Source: Bacteroidota bacterium (lineage in GTDB: Bacteria; Bacteroidota; Bacteroidia; Chitinophagales; Chitinophagaceae). Taken from it: a DNA stretch of 64,000 nucleotides. The notes under the pieces are model-generated. The model did not search any database. It saw only the letters and a program-made list of their open reading frames with translations, and was not told the DNA's origin. The DNA is taken from NCBI GenBank assembly GCA_013286305.1, contig JABDFW010000007.1:1-64000 (forward strand), given 5' to 3'. Shown here one piece after another: positions 1-9,308 of the stretch (position 1 is its first letter; every line of letters starts with the position of its first letter). The translations under genes and the position numbers were made by a program.

Positions 1-1050
1 ATACGCAAAAAGAACAGGGATGACTGTATTGATGATGATATTATTTACCATTTGTTTGCCAAGCTTTTTGGGGCTGTAATCTGAAGCCTCGTCAAGCTTG
101 TAATGATAATGCCAGTAATCGTTTGCGGTAACATTTAATAAAGATTGCAATTCGGCAACATTTGATGCTTCTTTCATCCGTGAAAATAAATGGGATGACT
201 GATGGATGATCATAGCCAGTTGCGCAAGCCTTACCGTTGGAAAATTGGCAGGCCGCATACGCAAAAATGCAGGCTGCTGATTTACCGGTTGCAGGGAATA
301 TTTTTTACTAAGAAAACGGTATTCCTTTTGCAGCATTATTGGATAATCTTCGGTAAAATCGCCGTTAAGCAATCCTGCCTGCCCAAGCAATAAAGCTTCC
401 AGTTGGTGCAGTTGATTTTTATGTTTCGCGAGAATATTGATAGAAACACTCCGTGCTACTCTAAGAAAAACATCTGCATTTACAGGGATGCCAAAATTTT
501 TTGCCAGCATCCACCAGAAAACTTCTTCCCAATGGTTATTTGACTCATCATATAATGCCAGCACATCTTTTGCTTTTCGCATTAGCCGTTCAATGGCCAA
601 TCTCTCCTTCCACGAAAACCAGGCAATGCCCGATAAAACTGGCAAATAGCTCTCACATGGAATAAACCCCTGCGATTGCATCAACTGGTCGTATTTCTGT
701 AACATTATAACAGGCACATAAGGCTGCAGTTCAAGCGTAACAATTTCCTGCCCATTTGTGTGTTTAATCGCTTCATCATTCTGCCACACTACATGCAATA
801 TTATATTGGAATAATTTTTATCACTTGAATGTTGATGAACATTCCAGTCAGATGCTTTTACATGTAATTCAATATTGCCTGCCCAAACTGTATTGGCTAT
901 TTTAATTTTTGCTTGCGAAAAATCGGGCCCTTGGTTGGTATTAAGCGAACCGGGGTGCAGTATTTGAAGAACAGACCCATCTGCTGCAACAAGAGCTTGT
1001 TTATTAAAGTATTGAAACTGCCAGATGAACTGCAGCAAACGTTCGGTCAT
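1..1050 (-). CDS. DUF2851 family protein (truncated by window edge)
   Basis: Reverse-strand reading from ATG at 1050 stays open to base 1: MTERLLQFIWQFQYFNKQALVAADGSVLQILHPGSLNTNQGPDFSQAKIKI...; absent from the ORF track because it runs off the edge. Family assigned from the N-terminal pattern. Confidence 0.8.
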   Translation of the reverse strand, partial: MTERLLQFIWQFQYFNKQALVAADGSVLQILHPGSLNTNQGPDFSQAKIKIANTVWAGNIELHVKASDWNVHQHSSDKNYSNIILHVVWQNDEAIKHTNGQEIVTLELQPYVPVIMLQKYDQLMQSQGFIPCESYLPVLSGIAWFSWKERLAIERLMRKAKDVLALYDESNNHWEEVFWWMLAKNFGIPVNADVFLRVARSVSINILAKHKNQLHQLEALLLGQAGLLNGDFTEDYPIMLQKEYRFLSKKYSLQPVNQQPAFLRMRPANFPTVRLAQLAMIIHQSSHLFSRMKEASNVAELQSLLNVTANDYWHYHYKLDEASDYSPKKLGKQMVNNIIINTVIPVLFAY

Positions 1051-1060
1051 AAGGTACAAA

Positions 1061-1642
1061 TTACAAACTATTTTCTATTTTCTCCAATTCCTTCACAACC
1101 CTGCTAACAGGCAAGCCCATTACATTGTAAAAATCGCCGTTAATGCTTTTTATACCCACCACCCCTATCCATTCCTGTATGGCATAAGCGCCGGCCTTAT
1201 CATAGGGTTTGTATTTATCAACATAAAATTCAATCTGCTTTTTTGAAAGGGCATGAAAAGAAACTTTTGTAATATCAGCAAATGCAACCTCTCCTTTTGA
1301 ATGTATTATTACTACGCCCGTAATTACCCTGTGTACCTTGCCTGATAACGCCTGCAGAATGGCAACGGCATCGTCCCTGTTTGCAGGCTTGCCAATAATT
1401 TTATCATCCAGTACCACTATTGTATCTGCTGCAAGTACTACCGGCCTTTTACCTGCGTCTTTTATTAAACTGCTTATGGCAAAAGCCTTATTACGCGCGA
1501 TGTGTACCGGCACATCTTCAATAAATATTTCTGAAGGGTAACTCTCGTCTGTATCTTTTACAAGTATATCAAACGGAATTTCCGCCCACTCAAGCAATTG
1601 TTTCCTGCGCGGCGATTGCGAGGCAAGTATTATTTTTTGCAT
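1061..1642 (-). CDS. maf: Maf family nucleotide pyrophosphatase
   Basis: N-terminus MQKIILASQSPRRKQLLEW is the Maf signature; VVLAADTIVVLDDKIIGKP motif. Confidence 0.93.
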   Translation of the reverse strand: MQKIILASQSPRRKQLLEWAEIPFDILVKDTDESYPSEIFIEDVPVHIARNKAFAISSLIKDAGKRPVVLAADTIVVLDDKIIGKPANRDDAVAILQALSGKVHRVITGVVIIHSKGEVAFADITKVSFHALSKKQIEFYVDKYKPYDKAGAYAIQEWIGVVGIKSINGDFYNVMGLPVSRVVKELEKIENSL

Positions 1643-1683
1643 AGAAAATTAAATGTCCAAAAATATAAAAACAAGACACACCG

Positions 1684-2628
1684 TTATACATATTGCGCAT
1701 AATACTTGAAGAAGAACATTGACAAAATACCCGTAAACATCACCAGCTTTATAAGAGAGCTAAGTGAATGAAAATCTTTACTTGTTCTTGCAGTAAAAAG
1801 CTTTTGAAAAATATATAACAGGGGCGCAATTATAAGTATCAAACAATAAATAATACTTAGCCACCATTTTAAACTTACAGCATACAATTGCACTATTATC
1901 AGCACCGCTATTAGAACGATAAGCCATACGGCTACAAATACTTTGGTGGCATTAATACCCCAAACTATAGGCATTGTTTTGCAACCATACCGCCTGTCGC
2001 CCTCAATGTCTTCCATATCTTTTACCACTTCGCGTATAAGCGAAATAATAAAGGCAAACCCCGCGTATAAAAATGTTTCCCGCAATATTTTATCTACCCT
2101 TAAATTATTGTGCCCATTAATAAGGTTATTGTTTTCGCACCAGGCAACCACCAATATAACCCAGGCGGTAAGTAATGATATAATTATGTTACCTATCAGT
2201 AACTTTTTTTTGAATGAAATGGAATAAATAAAAAGCAGCATAACACAAATAAAATTACATACCCCCAGCAAAAATATTTTGGTAGTAATGTCTAAGTAAA
2301 ACCCAATAGCAATACCCGCAATGCTTAATATAAGATGCCAGATAATGGTCCACCGGCGGTGTATTATTTTATCTACCACCAGTTTATCGGGCTTGTTAAC
2401 CCTGTCAATATCCAGGTCAAAATAATCATTAATAATGTATCCTGCGGCCGCAATTAATACGGAGGATAAACAAAGCAGTACAAAGTTCCACCCGTAAATA
2501 ACCGGGATAGCTCCTGCATTTGAATAAACCGGCATTATAACACAATACACAAATAAAAGCTGGGTAAGTGCTATGAACACAAGGTTAGGCCAACGTACTA
2601 AGCGCATGAAAGCAGAAACTAATTTCAA
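1684..2628 (-). CDS. UbiA family prenyltransferase (geranylgeranylglycerol-phosphate geranylgeranyltransferase-like)
   Basis: Multi-TM protein with NDYFDLDIDRVNKPDK and DMEDIEGDRRYGCKTMPI Asp-rich motifs. Confidence 0.9.
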   Translation of the reverse strand: MKLVSAFMRLVRWPNLVFIALTQLLFVYCVIMPVYSNAGAIPVIYGWNFVLLCLSSVLIAAAGYIINDYFDLDIDRVNKPDKLVVDKIIHRRWTIIWHLILSIAGIAIGFYLDITTKIFLLGVCNFICVMLLFIYSISFKKKLLIGNIIISLLTAWVILVVAWCENNNLINGHNNLRVDKILRETFLYAGFAFIISLIREVVKDMEDIEGDRRYGCKTMPIVWGINATKVFVAVWLIVLIAVLIIVQLYAVSLKWWLSIIYCLILIIAPLLYIFQKLFTARTSKDFHSLSSLIKLVMFTGILSMFFFKYYAQYV

Positions 2629-2687
2629 ACAGGGTAATTTTGTTGCACAAATTATAAAGTAAAATCAACAATTTAATAACAAGCTGG

Positions 2688-3210
2688 TTATTGGGCTTTA
2701 ATTAAGGGATCAACGGCCCAGTCGCCGCGCAGCTTTAGTAATTTTTCAATCACATCCCTGACGCACCCTTCCCCGCCTTTTAACGGGGAAATGTATTGCG
2801 ATACCTGCCTTATTTCCATTACAGCATCCAGCGGGCAGCAGGGCAAGCCTGTTAATTTCATCGCTTCGTAGTCCGGCATATCATCTCCCATAAACAGCAC
2901 TTCCTCCCACCGTAGGCTATTTGCTGACAGAAAATCCTGCAGGGTGGCCTTTTTATCCTGGCAGCTCATAAATACATGCCTCACCCCCAATTTACGCAGC
3001 CTTTCTTCCGCCTCCGGTAACGCTCCCCCTGAAATTACTATCACGTTATACCCTTTTTTTATGGCAAGCTGCAGGGCATATCCATCCTTAATATTCATTT
3101 TGCGGGCCATTATACCCCCCGGCATTAGTAAAAGGGTGCCATCAGTAAGCACGCCATCCATGTCAAAAACAAAAGTGGTGATATTTTTAAACAGTTCAAG
3201 AACATTCATA
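2688..3210 (-). CDS. KdsC-like HAD phosphatase (3-deoxy-D-manno-octulosonate 8-phosphate phosphatase)
   Basis: FVFDMDGVLTDGTL and FMGDDMPDYEAM motifs; start placed at 3210 (MNVLELF) rather than 3281 because the upstream extension is compositionally odd. Confidence 0.85.
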
Positions 3211-3606
3211 CCTGCATGCTTGATCTCCCGTCGCGGGGGGGGTATTTTTATAAATAGAGTGCAAAATAAGAGGCAATACATGAATTTGCAGAAAAGATTT
3301 TCAGAAGGTAAATAGGCATTTTATCTTCCACAGGAACATTTTGTGGGCAGGTAACCAAAAAAGGATAAAAAAATATTAACGAACAGTTGTTTGTTTTATA
3401 TAAAACATCTACTTTTACTTAAACATAAGCAGAATACCCCCTTAACAGCCTACCACATATTAATTATTTTAAAATATCACATATTTATTTTACTTTTAGT
3501 AACGAATTTCTAAGCAGAGTTTTGATAATTGGGTTTATTTCAGATTTGATCGGTTGCTTGCTCATAACCACTCCCTGCCTGATCTCCGGCGGGGATTTTT
3601 TTGCCC

Positions 3607-4371
3607 CTATTTCTTGTAAAAATGCCGGATGCTTTCAGTTAACTGCCGGTAGGTATTCATCAGCGCGGGGTGTGCCGAAAGCAATTGCAGGTGCCTTTCA
3701 ATCGTAAGCTCATCGCCACGAATTGCGGGGCCTGTTTGCATAACGGTTGGCGAATAGTAGGCTGTTCTGTTTGCCACCTCCTGTATTAAAGGCACTAATA
3801 TTTTAAAAGGTATTCGTTCTTTGGTGCAATATTCATCTGCAAGGCTATACAAGTAATTGGTAAAGTTAGATACGATAACCGCTGATAAATGCAGCTTTAG
3901 CCTTTGCTCATCATTGGCCTCTTCAACCATAAACGAAATACTTTCTGCAATTATCCTTATTTGTTCTTTTACAATGCTGTCGCTGCCATCAATTAATATG
4001 GGTATCAAAGGCTGGTGCGTGGCCTCCTTCCGCAGGCTCTGCAAGGGGTAAAATACACCGTAAAAATTCGAGATGTTTTTTAATACATTTTTTGGTGTAG
4101 CGCCGGAGGTATGCACTATTATTTTGCCCGGCAAACGCAGGTTTTTAGTTATGTCAAAAATGGAGTCATCAGATATTGCCACTATATACAGGTCGGCGTT
4201 CCTGTGTATTTTATCAAGGTTGCCAAAATAAGGGGTTTCTAATTCCCTGGCAAGCGCTTCGGCATTGGCAAAAGTGGTGCTATATACGCCTGCAATAACA
4301 TGCCCGGCTTCCTTAAGCAACCTTCCCAATACGGTTGCCACATTGCCGGAGCCAATAAAGGCTATACGCAT
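3607..4371 (-). CDS. Rossmann-like / DUF2520 domain protein
   Basis: MRIAFIGSGNVATVLGRLLKEAGH N-terminal GxGxxA-type fold; DUF2520-like C-terminus. Confidence 0.85.
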   Translation of the reverse strand: MRIAFIGSGNVATVLGRLLKEAGHVIAGVYSTTFANAEALARELETPYFGNLDKIHRNADLYIVAISDDSIFDITKNLRLPGKIIVHTSGATPKNVLKNISNFYGVFYPLQSLRKEATHQPLIPILIDGSDSIVKEQIRIIAESISFMVEEANDEQRLKLHLSAVIVSNFTNYLYSLADEYCTKERIPFKILVPLIQEVANRTAYYSPTVMQTGPAIRGDELTIERHLQLLSAHPALMNTYRQLTESIRHFYKK

Positions 4372-4501
4372 AGTTTTTAATTATAAGTATGAAATTACCA
4401 AAAAACAGTTCTTTAAAAGATAATTAAATAAAATGTAAAAATATCCTGCAGGCAAAATGGCACAATATTTAGTTTATCATCTGTAACTAAACTATAATTA
4501 T

Positions 4502-4966
4502 ATGGAAACATCAAATGTTGAAGTTGTTGAAGTACTCAATGATCTTATTGAGATAAACAACGACCGCATTAAAGGGTACGAAACTGCCCTTAAAGAATTA
4601 AAAAACGAAGATGCGGATCTTAGGCCTTTATTTGTAAGCATGATTGATGAAAGCCGGAACGCAAAAATGGAGCTTGGAGAAGAAATGGAGGTGTTAAAAG
4701 GCGATATAACCAGCGGTACTACAGCCAGCGGGCCCATTTACAGGGCGTGGATGGGCGTAAAAGCTGCATTTACGGGCCATAACCGCCATGCCATATTAGA
4801 AAGTTGTGAATTTGGGGAAGATGCTGCCCAAAAAGCGTATGCAAGCGCCCTGGAAAATGAGCATTTACCCGGTTATTTGCGTGACATGATATCTGAGCAA
4901 AAAGTTATGCTTAAAGCCTCTCACAACGAAATAAAAGCTTTCCGCGACCAGGAAATACACGCGTAG
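4502..4966 (+). CDS. PA2169-family four-helix-bundle protein (DUF2383)
   Basis: VLNDLIEINNDRIKGYETALKEL plus C-terminal helix pattern typical of DUF2383. Confidence 0.85.
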   Translation: METSNVEVVEVLNDLIEINNDRIKGYETALKELKNEDADLRPLFVSMIDESRNAKMELGEEMEVLKGDITSGTTASGPIYRAWMGVKAAFTGHNRHAILESCEFGEDAAQKAYASALENEHLPGYLRDMISEQKVMLKASHNEIKAFRDQEIHA

Positions 4967-4985
4967 GTTGCTAAAAGAATAAAAG

Positions 4986-5084
4986 GGCTAAGAGATTAAA
5001 AGAGAGAAAGAGCAACATATACATTCTTTTTTCCCTCTTTTCACCTCTTAGCCTAAATTTTTCCTCTTTTCATCTCTTAGCCCC
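4986..5084. repeat. Inverted copies of the polypyrimidine '..CTCTTTTCATCTCTTAGCCC' repeat family
   Basis: gggctaagagattaaaagagag at ~4987 is opposed by cctcttttcacctcttagcc and cctcttttcatctcttagcccc at ~5036-5084. Confidence 0.8.
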
Positions 5085-5685
5085 TTAACGCTGCAAGGTC
5101 AAGTATAAAGCCGGGTAAAATATCTTCGCCGCTGAGCTTATTGTTAAAGCCCTTTGTTTTACTAATGGTACCATCAGCCCGGTATATGTAAGCTTCCTTT
5201 TTCTGCGGGTCAATAAGCCAGCCTAACAAAACTCCATTTTCAATCCATAGCTGCATTTTAGCTTTAGCATCTTTTTGATTATCAGAGGGCGACATCAGTT
5301 CTATTATAAACTCCGGGGCAATATGCGCAAATTTTAAACGCTCTTCTTTGTCAAGGTTATTCCATTTTTCCATGCTCATCCAGGCTGCGTCAGGCGATCT
5401 CATTGAAGTGTCAGGCAAATAAAAGCCGGCAGAGGAGCCAAATGCAATGCCTTTATTTTTTTCCTTATTCCACCTGGCTAATTCATATAAAATATCAGCG
5501 TTCATTGCAGCGGTTGCTAATCCTTCCGGTGGCATAAAAATAATTTGATGATTTTCCTCTCTTTCAATTTTCAGGTGCTTATTTTGCAGGCAAAAGATAA
5601 AAAAATCATCGTCCGCCATACCCTCTAATTGGGGGGCTATCAGATCCATGCTATATTCCGATGTAAGAATTTTTGCCATTACCAA
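5077..5685 (-). CDS. Uma2 family endonuclease (DUF820)
   Basis: PDAAWMSMEKWNNL, PEFIIELMSPSDN, GWLIDPQKKEAYIYR motifs. Confidence 0.9.
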   Translation of the reverse strand: MVMAKILTSEYSMDLIAPQLEGMADDDFFIFCLQNKHLKIEREENHQIIFMPPEGLATAAMNADILYELARWNKEKNKGIAFGSSAGFYLPDTSMRSPDAAWMSMEKWNNLDKEERLKFAHIAPEFIIELMSPSDNQKDAKAKMQLWIENGVLLGWLIDPQKKEAYIYRADGTISKTKGFNNKLSGEDILPGFILDLAALRG

Positions 5686-5730
5686 ATTTTTATAAAGTTA
5701 AGAAAAATCCGGTTGTAGTTTATAAAATCC

Positions 5731-6032
5731 CAGTCTGATATTCGCAGTCTGACGGTCCCCGTCTGACTGCGCAAAAACTTTATAAGTAAAATTCAATAAC
5801 CGGGTTAACCCAAAAGATCCCCTTCTCTTTTCCCTCCTTTCTTCTCTTAGCCCAACTCTCTTTTCTTCCCCTTTTCCCTCTTTCGCCTCTTAGCCCAACT
5901 CTCTTTTCTTCCTTTTTACCTCTTTCACCTCTTAGCCCAACTCTCTTTTCTTCCTTTTTACCTCTTTCGCCTCTTAGCCCAAACTTCTTTTCTTCCCCTT
6001 TTACCTCTTTCACCTCTTAGCCCAAACTTCTT
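5731..6032. repeat. Composite repeat: GCAGTCTG-type inverted segment followed by ~5 tandem 42-43 bp units CTCTCTTTTCTTCCTTTTTACCTCTTTCACCTCTTAGCCCAA
   Basis: Read directly; units 3 and 4 differ only at cacctc/cgcctc. Confidence 0.93.
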
Positions 6033-6156
6033 TATTACCCATTCGCCCAAAAAATCCTTAATAATTCATTCATTTAGTTTATTTATTTCGTCAAATAAAA
6101 TAATCAATTTTTGCAGTAGTATTGCCTTTATTAAACCATAAGTAAAACTGCTGGTC

Positions 6157-8517
6157 TTGAGGAAGCGAATAAATAGTTGTTATATTATTCTTAGTTTTTT
6201 TTCATTTTCTTTCAACGCCTATTCTCAACAGCCGTCAAATGGAGTTATTAAAGGGCGTATTATTGCCCCCGATAATAAACCGCTGCCTTATGCAACTTTA
6301 TTGCTTAAAAGTTACCGGAAAAAAACTGTTTCTGATAAAAATGGCAATTTTGAGCTTAATGGTTTACCCACGCTAAAAGATACTTTACTTATTTCTTCCG
6401 TAACTATAAAAACATATAAAATACCGGTTAGCGTTAACGGGGGAAACGAATTGAATATCGGCGATATACAGGTGCAATATTCGGTAGAGAAGCTGCAGGA
6501 CGTGGAGATCACCGGGCGTATTGCACAATCATATAAAAGCGATTACAGCTTTTTGGGCACTAAAACCCAAACCGCGTTGAAGGATATTCCACAATCCATT
6601 TCAACAGTTACAAAAGAATTGATAAAAGACAAAATGGAGTTCCGCCTGAAAGATGCGTTAGACGATGTTGCCGGCGTTAACCAATATTCAGGCTATGATG
6701 AATACGCTATAAGAGGTTTTCGTGCGGATAATGCGCATTTGATCAACGGGCTGCGCGCATACAATACCGCACTTACCAACCCAATGCTGGTTAATATAGA
6801 AAGGATTGAAGTGATAAAAGGCCCTACCTCAGTTTTATATGGTAACGGCGACCCCGGCGGCACTATTAATATGGTTACAAAAAAACCATTGGGCGAGAAC
6901 CAATACGGGTTCGATGTATATGCCGGAAGCTGGAATACTTTTCGCGCGCAGGCCGATGTAACCGGGCCTGTAAACAAATCAAAAAGTTTACTGTACAGGT
7001 TTAATGCCGGGTATGAAAATGAAGAGTCGTTCCGTAACCAATTCTTTGCAAAGTCATTTGAATTTGCCCCATCCTTGTCTTATATACCTAATGAAAAAGT
7101 TCGGCTTAATGCTGATTTCTCTATATCGCATACCAGCACTGTTGCAGACAGGGGCCAGCCCGGATTTCTAAATGATAATACGTTAAAATCCACGCCCATC
7201 AGTTTGATGGTAACACAACCGGGTGACCATTTGAATGAAACAGATATTACTTCCATCATCTCATTCTCCTATAAATTCAACAACCATATTACTTTCAACA
7301 GCGCGGTACTTAATTATTTTACAAGCCAGCAGTTGGCAGAGCATGGTATTCAAAGCTACATAACACCCGACTCGGTATATTTATATTATACCCGCCGAAA
7401 CTTTAATACCATTACTACTACTTTAACCAATTATGCATCATTTGCTTTTAATACAGGCGGGTTTAAACATCAATTGGTAGCCGGTTACGATTTTATAAAT
7501 AACAGCATTAATGTTGATGAATTTAATGGGGAACTGCCTGATCAATTTGGAAATGGCAGCGGCATTGTGGGTACTTTCAGCCTTAAAAACCCGCAATATT
7601 TTAACAGGCCGGTAAATACATACCAGCAAAGCGATGAAGGAGGCGGTGATGGTGAAGATGCTTATACCACACAGGGCGTATATGTACAGGAACAGGTTGC
7701 CAAACAAAAATGGCAGATGCTGCTTGGCCTGAGAGAAGAATTTTATTACTCCGGCGGAGGAGATAGCGGAAGCACCCGCGAAAACGTTTTCCTGCCAAGA
7801 ATAGGATTGGTGTATGCTGCAAACGACCATGTGAGCTTTTATGCAACCTACAATAGAGGTTTTGATCCGTACGAAGCATCTGTGATTGTGCAGGTTTTTA
7901 ATGAGCCTTTTAAACCAATTAACAGCGAAGTGATGGAGGCGGGGGCAAAAGCAACCCTTATAAAAAACAAGCTTTATGCATCCCTGGCATTATACCAGCT
8001 TACGCTTAAAAATGTGGCGGTTAATGCAAACGACCCTTCAAATCCCGACCTTTATACACAACGCGGCGAAGAACAGGCAAAAGGCATAGAAGCTGAAATG
8101 AACGGGAATATATTATCTAATTTGAGTGTTACATTATCCTATTCGCACAACATTGCAAAGGTTATAAAAAGTGAAGTGCCTGAAGAGATAGGTAAAATAA
8201 AAGAAAACGCCCCCGAAAACACCAGTGCAAGCTGGATAAAATATGTTTTTAATAAAGGGTTTGCACGCGGCTTCGGCATATCTGCCGGCCACTCCCAGGA
8301 GAGCGCAAGAAACACACTTACCGATGGCCTTACCTTGCCCGGCTATTGTGTTGTAAATGCAGGGTTGAGCTATCAATATGCAAAGTTTAAAATTGCCGCC
8401 AATGTTTACAATATTGCAAACACCGTCTATTGGACAGGTGGTTATAATTATGCATCCAAATGGCCCGGCGCCCCCAGGCATTTTATGATAAACTTTGCTT
8501 ATGGGTTTGGCAAATAG
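6157..8517 (+). CDS. TonB-dependent siderophore receptor with N-terminal carboxypeptidase-regulatory-like domain
   Basis: TTG start with signal-like N-terminus; GVIKGRIIAPDNKPLPYATLLL; plug domain (LKDIPQSISTVTKELI, IERIEVIKGPTSVLYGNGDPGGTINMVTKKP); C-terminal barrel ending NFAYGFGK. Confidence 0.95.
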   Translation: MRKRINSCYIILSFFSFSFNAYSQQPSNGVIKGRIIAPDNKPLPYATLLLKSYRKKTVSDKNGNFELNGLPTLKDTLLISSVTIKTYKIPVSVNGGNELNIGDIQVQYSVEKLQDVEITGRIAQSYKSDYSFLGTKTQTALKDIPQSISTVTKELIKDKMEFRLKDALDDVAGVNQYSGYDEYAIRGFRADNAHLINGLRAYNTALTNPMLVNIERIEVIKGPTSVLYGNGDPGGTINMVTKKPLGENQYGFDVYAGSWNTFRAQADVTGPVNKSKSLLYRFNAGYENEESFRNQFFAKSFEFAPSLSYIPNEKVRLNADFSISHTSTVADRGQPGFLNDNTLKSTPISLMVTQPGDHLNETDITSIISFSYKFNNHITFNSAVLNYFTSQQLAEHGIQSYITPDSVYLYYTRRNFNTITTTLTNYASFAFNTGGFKHQLVAGYDFINNSINVDEFNGELPDQFGNGSGIVGTFSLKNPQYFNRPVNTYQQSDEGGGDGEDAYTTQGVYVQEQVAKQKWQMLLGLREEFYYSGGGDSGSTRENVFLPRIGLVYAANDHVSFYATYNRGFDPYEASVIVQVFNEPFKPINSEVMEAGAKATLIKNKLYASLALYQLTLKNVAVNANDPSNPDLYTQRGEEQAKGIEAEMNGNILSNLSVTLSYSHNIAKVIKSEVPEEIGKIKENAPENTSASWIKYVFNKGFARGFGISAGHSQESARNTLTDGLTLPGYCVVNAGLSYQYAKFKIAANVYNIANTVYWTGGYNYASKWPGAPRHFMINFAYGFGK

Positions 8518-8524
8518 CTTCGCC

Positions 8525-8793
8525 GCAGTCTGCCGGCCCCGTCTTACTGTGCAAAAAACAGTAACCAAAATTTCAATACCCAGCTTAGCCCAACTCTCTT
8601 TTCTTCCCTTTACCCCTTTTCATCTCTTATCCCAAAAATTCTCCTTCTCTTTTCTCTCTTTCATCTCTTAGCCCAAAAACTTCCCTTTTCCCCTTTTCAT
8701 CTCTTAGCCCGAAATTCTCTTTTCTTCCCTTTTGCCTCTTTTAATCTCTTAGCCCAAAAAATTTCTCTTTTACCCCTTTCATCTCTTAGCCCC
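8525..8793. repeat. Second copy of the GCAGTCTG + (..CTTAGCCCAA)n composite repeat
   Basis: gcagtctgccggccccgtcttactgtgcaaaaa aligns with gcagtctgacggtccccgtctgactgcgcaaaaa at 5744; followed by ~5 degenerate units ending ctcttagccc. Confidence 0.9.
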
Positions 8794-8814
8794 ATTTTTT
8801 AGTATATTTGGTTT

Positions 8815-9189
8815 ATGCTATTAACCATACTCAACTCCATATTCCTATTGGCATTCTTAGCCTTTGCCTATGTTAATTTAAACGATAACGATGCATGGCT
8901 GTGGGTGCCTATATACATGGTAGCCGCCATTTGTTGCGGCCTTGCCATTTTTAAAATGTACTACCCCATGGTATATCTTGCCGCCATTGCATTTTATCTT
9001 GGTTATGCCGCCATACTCTTTTTTGCCAAAGACGGCGTGCGCGACTGGATAGTAAAATACAAACGCCCCAGCATTGTTGAGACCATGCAGGCCGAAAAGC
9101 CCTATATTGAAAAAACCCGCGAGTTTTTTGGATTACTTATTATAACCGGCGCTCTTGCAATAAATTATTTTGCAGCGGGAGGAGTTTAG
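8815..9189 (+). CDS. TMEM220-like transmembrane protein
   Basis: FAYVNLNDNDAWLWVPIYMVAAICCGLAIF pattern with four hydrophobic segments. Confidence 0.75.
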   Translation: MLLTILNSIFLLAFLAFAYVNLNDNDAWLWVPIYMVAAICCGLAIFKMYYPMVYLAAIAFYLGYAAILFFAKDGVRDWIVKYKRPSIVETMQAEKPYIEKTREFFGLLIITGALAINYFAAGGV

Positions 9190-9308
9190 GAACTCACTAT
9201 AATCTCGTGGCGTATATTATACAACAAAGGTGCGGAGCAGTGGAGTTGCGATCAATAAAAATCCTCAAAATCCGATATATATCCACCTAAATCTCCGTCA
9301 AATCTCCG

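Noticed and set aside
202-1246. Several plus-strand ORFs at the left edge
   Set aside because: Antisense to the DUF2851 and Maf genes, with no recognisable protein features.
4469-4482. TGGCACAATATTTAG upstream of the DUF2383 gene as a fourth sigma-54 promoter
   Set aside because: The -24 half is good but the -12 half is TTAG instead of TTGC; too weak without expression data.
5780-6013. 77-aa minus-strand ORF (GLRGERGKKEEKRV repeats) as a real gene
   Set aside because: Lies wholly in the 42-bp tandem array with no non-repeat domain; kept only as a repeat observation.
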